Below, piece after piece: positions 4,477 through 6,699 of a stretch of 6,699 bases of DNA; within the stretch, counting starts at the first letter, position 1, and every line of letters starts with the position of its first letter. Under the pieces are notes generated by a model that did not search any database, was not told where the DNA came from, and worked only from the letters and a program-made list of their open reading frames with translations. Made by a program: the position numbers and the translations under genes. Source of the DNA: DATBIO01 sp036556965 (GTDB taxonomy: Bacteria > Acidobacteriota > Vicinamibacteria > Fen-336); assembly GCA_036556965.1 (NCBI GenBank), contig DATBIO010000143.1, positions 1 to 6,699 on the forward strand, written 5' to 3'.

Positions 4477-6699
4477 GTGAGGGGGAGGGCGGCGCTCTCG
4501 GCCGAGAGAGGCGGGACCTCGCTGCCGTCCCGCTCCGGCGAAGCCGTGGCCGCGGCCGGCGAGCCGCCGTGGCACACGCTCCCCGTGCCGGCGGTCCTGG
4601 ACCGGCTCGCCGCCGGCGAGCATGGCCTGACCCGCGACGAGGCCGTCCGCCGCCTTTCCGAGCACGGCCCCAACGAGCTGGACGCGGCCCGCGCGGTGTC
4701 CCCGTGGAGCCTGCTCCTCGCCCAGTTCAGGAACGTCCTGATCCTGATCCTCGTCGTGGCCGCCCTTCTCTCGGCGCTCCTGGGCCATGCCCTGGAGGCC
4801 GTGGTCATCCTCGCCATCCTCCTCTTCGCGGTCGGCCTGGGCTTCGTGCAGGAATACCGGGCCGAGCGCGCCATGGAGGGCCTGCGGCGCATGGCCGCGC
4901 CCGTGGCCACCGTGCTGCGGGACGGCGAGGAGCGGTCCGTCCTCGCGCGCGAGCTGGTGCCGGGCGACGTCGTCCTCCTCGAGGCCGGCGCCCGCGTGCC
5001 CGCCGACGCCCGCCTCATGGAGGCGGTCAACCTCGCGCTCGAGGAGGCGGCGCTGACCGGCGAGTCGCTGCCCGTGACGAAGTCGGCCGAGCCGATACCC
5101 ACCGGCGGCCTGGCCGTGGGAGACCGCCGGAACGTGGTCTACGCGGGCACCACCGTCAGCTACGGGCGGGGCACGGGCGTGGTGGTGGCCACGGGCATGC
5201 GGACGGAGTTCGGCTCCATCGCGCGCCTGCTGCAAGGGGTGGAGAGCCGCCGCACTCCCCTGCAGGAGAACCTCGACCGTGTGGGCCGCGTCCTGGCGCG
5301 CGCCGCCCTGGCCGTCGTCGCCCTGATCGTGGTCCTGGGCGTCCTGCGGGGGCAGTCCATCTGGGACATGGTGATCTTCGGCATCGCGGTGGCGGTGGCC
5401 GTGGTCCCCGAAGCGCTTCCCGCCGTGGTCACCATCTCCCTGGCGCTGGGAGCGCAGCGAATGGTGCGGCGCCAGGCCCTGGTGCGGCGCCTGTCGGCGG
5501 TGGAGACGCTGGGAAGCGTATCCGTCATCGCGTCCGACAAGACCGGCACCCTGACCACGGGCGAGATGACGGTGCGGCGGGTCTTCGCCGCCGGCCGGAG
5601 CCTGACCCTCACCGGGGCCGGCTACGCGCGGGGCGGCGCGTTCCTCGAGGCCGGAGCTCCCGTGCCGCCGCCGCCCGCGGTGGTGGCGCTGCTGCGCGGC
5701 GCGGTCCTCGCCTCCGACGCGAGACTCCGGCCCGCCGGGGACGAAGGCGGCCGGGCGGCGACGCCGGCGGGATGCGCCGCGAGGGGCGACCCCACGGAGG
5801 TCGCCCTCCTCGTGGCCGCGGCCAAGGCCGGCCTGCACAGGCACGAGCTCGACGGCCGCTACCCCCGCGTCGCCGAGATCCCGTTCACCTCCGAGGCCAA
5901 GAGGATGACGACGCTGCACCGGACGCCCGACGACGGCGTCGTCGCCTACTCGAAGGGCGCCCCGGAGGTCGTCCTCGCCGGCTGCCGGCGCGTCCTGGAC
6001 GCCGAGGGCGAGCGCCCGATGGGGCCGGGCGAGCGCGAGCGGCTGCTGCAGACCGCGCGCGACATGGCCGGCCAGGCCCTGCGCGTCCTCGCCGTCGCCG
6101 TCAAGCGCCACGCGACCCTGGAGGACGCGGAGCGCGGGATGACGTTCCTGGGGCTGGCGGGGATGAGCGACCCTCCCCGGCCGGAGGCGGGCCGCGCCAT
6201 CGCGACGTGCGAGCGGGCCGGGATCAAGCCCGTCCTGATCACGGGCGACCACGCGCTGACGGCGGCGGCGGTGGCCCGGGAGCTGGGCATCCTCAAGCAG
6301 GGACGGCTGGTGACGGGCGCCGAGCTGGACGCCATGGGCGACGAGGAGCTCGCGCGCCACGTCGCGGACATCGAGGTGTACGCGCGGGTGTCACCCGCCC
6401 ACAAGCTGCGCGTGGTCACCGCCTGGCAGAAGGCGGGCCGCTACGTGGCCATGACCGGGGACGGCGTCAACGACGCTCCCGCCCTCAAGAAGGCGGACAT
6501 CGGCGTGGCCATGGGGGTCACGGGCACCGACGTCACCAAGGACGCCGGGGCCATCACCCTCACCGACGACAACTTCGCCTCCATCGTGGCTGCGGTCGAG
6601 GAGGGGAGGGGGATCTTCGACAACATCAAGAAGTACCTGATGTACCTTCTCTCCTCCAACCTGGGGGAGATCGGGCTCATGGGGGGGGCGCTTTTCCTG
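4477..6699 (+). CDS. P2-type cation-transporting ATPase (Ca2+/Mn2+ exporter-like), 3'-truncated
   Basis: The frame is open from GTG 4477 to the window end (741 residues, no stop). The family usually runs to about 850-950 residues, so M6 to M10 are missing. A poorly conserved tail (1-31) precedes the cation-ATPase N-terminal domain (WHTLPVPAVLDRL at 32-44; GPNEL at 64-68). M1 and M2 span about 79-102 and 106-124. The actuator domain carries TGES at 194-197. M3 is near 272-290 and M4 contains PEALP at 311-315. The phosphorylation site is DKTGT, with D354 the catalytic aspartate. The nucleotide domain has GDPTE (437-441) and KGAPE (493-497). The hinge has TGD (589-591) and TGDGVNDAPA (660-669). 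The last segment, SSNLGEIG (726-733), keeps the M5 Asn and Glu (N728, E731) that bind Ca2+ in SERCA, and E312 corresponds to the M4 Glu. This supports Ca2+ export, with Mn2+ possible, rather than a heavy-metal P1B pump, since no CPx motif or N-terminal metal-binding domain is present. It probably has its own promoter. Confidence 0.93.
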   Translation, partial: MRGRAALSAERGGTSLPSRSGEAVAAAGEPPWHTLPVPAVLDRLAAGEHGLTRDEAVRRLSEHGPNELDAARAVSPWSLLLAQFRNVLILILVVAALLSALLGHALEAVVILAILLFAVGLGFVQEYRAERAMEGLRRMAAPVATVLRDGEERSVLARELVPGDVVLLEAGARVPADARLMEAVNLALEEAALTGESLPVTKSAEPIPTGGLAVGDRRNVVYAGTTVSYGRGTGVVVATGMRTEFGSIARLLQGVESRRTPLQENLDRVGRVLARAALAVVALIVVLGVLRGQSIWDMVIFGIAVAVAVVPEALPAVVTISLALGAQRMVRRQALVRRLSAVETLGSVSVIASDKTGTLTTGEMTVRRVFAAGRSLTLTGAGYARGGAFLEAGAPVPPPPAVVALLRGAVLASDARLRPAGDEGGRAATPAGCAARGDPTEVALLVAAAKAGLHRHELDGRYPRVAEIPFTSEAKRMTTLHRTPDDGVVAYSKGAPEVVLAGCRRVLDAEGERPMGPGERERLLQTARDMAGQALRVLAVAVKRHATLEDAERGMTFLGLAGMSDPPRPEAGRAIATCERAGIKPVLITGDHALTAAAVARELGILKQGRLVTGAELDAMGDEELARHVADIEVYARVSPAHKLRVVTAWQKAGRYVAMTGDGVNDAPALKKADIGVAMGVTGTDVTKDAGAITLTDDNFASIVAAVEEGRGIFDNIKKYLMYLLSSNLGEIGLMGGALFL
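4495..4508 (+). repeat. 14-bp perfect palindrome at the start of the P-type ATPase gene
   Basis: CTCTCGGCCGAGAG is its own reverse complement. It lies 18 bases inside the gene as started at 4477, or upstream of it if translation really begins at GTG 4546. Its half-site matches the direct repeats at 4383 and 4404. Confidence 0.5.

Noticed and set aside
3225..5102. Very long minus-strand open frame (625 codons), with others at 4054-6360, 2174-3313 and 1320-2297
   Set aside because: They lie antisense to genes with clear family motifs and translate to low-complexity Arg/Gly/His/Ala-rich strings without domains. This is what antisense frames of GC-rich genes look like.
1..6699. tRNA/rRNA genes, CRISPR arrays, insertion sequences or phage genes
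   Set aside because: No regularly spaced repeats, transposase-like frames, terminal inverted repeats or tRNA-like cloverleaf sequences were seen.

Overview
The window is very GC-rich, all the genes I can support lie on the + strand, and it encodes an outer-membrane beta-barrel protein ending in Phe. It therefore comes from a Gram-negative (diderm) bacterium with a high-GC genome. The style (GTG starts, Pro/Ala-rich linkers, PD40 propeller protein) would fit Myxococcota, Acidobacteriota or Rokubacteria-type lineages, but nothing here fixes the phylum.

Layout: (1) 1-600 is the 3' end of a protein with a PD40/TolB-like beta-propeller repeat, a Pro-rich linker and a conserved-looking C-terminal domain; its start lies upstream of the window. 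(2) 672-4163 looks like one transcription unit of four genes: a small Cys/His-rich membrane-anchored protein (672-962), an outer-membrane porin-like barrel with a Pro-rich N-terminal linker (1038-2306), a ZnuA/TroA-type metal-binding ABC substrate-binding protein (2324-3247), and a ZnuB-type (ABC-3 family) permease (3249-4163). Spacings are 75, 17 and 1 bp. (3) 4164-4476 is non-coding and rich in inverted and direct repeats. (4) 4477-6699 is the first 741 residues of a P2-type cation ATPase (Ca2+ or possibly Mn2+ export, SERCA/PacL-like), cut off by the window end inside transmembrane segment 5.

How the parts fit: the four-gene unit reads as an envelope-spanning divalent-metal (most likely zinc) import route, with an outer-membrane pore, a periplasmic carrier and an inner-membrane channel. 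The small Cys/His protein is a candidate accessory metal binder. The ABC ATPase subunit such an importer needs is not encoded between or beside these genes and must lie elsewhere. The downstream P-type ATPase is a separate metal/cation exporter, probably with its own control region. The families of the main components are known. The less familiar points are the small Cys/His protein, the outer-membrane partner, the absent ATPase gene, and the repeat-rich leader of the P-type ATPase gene.
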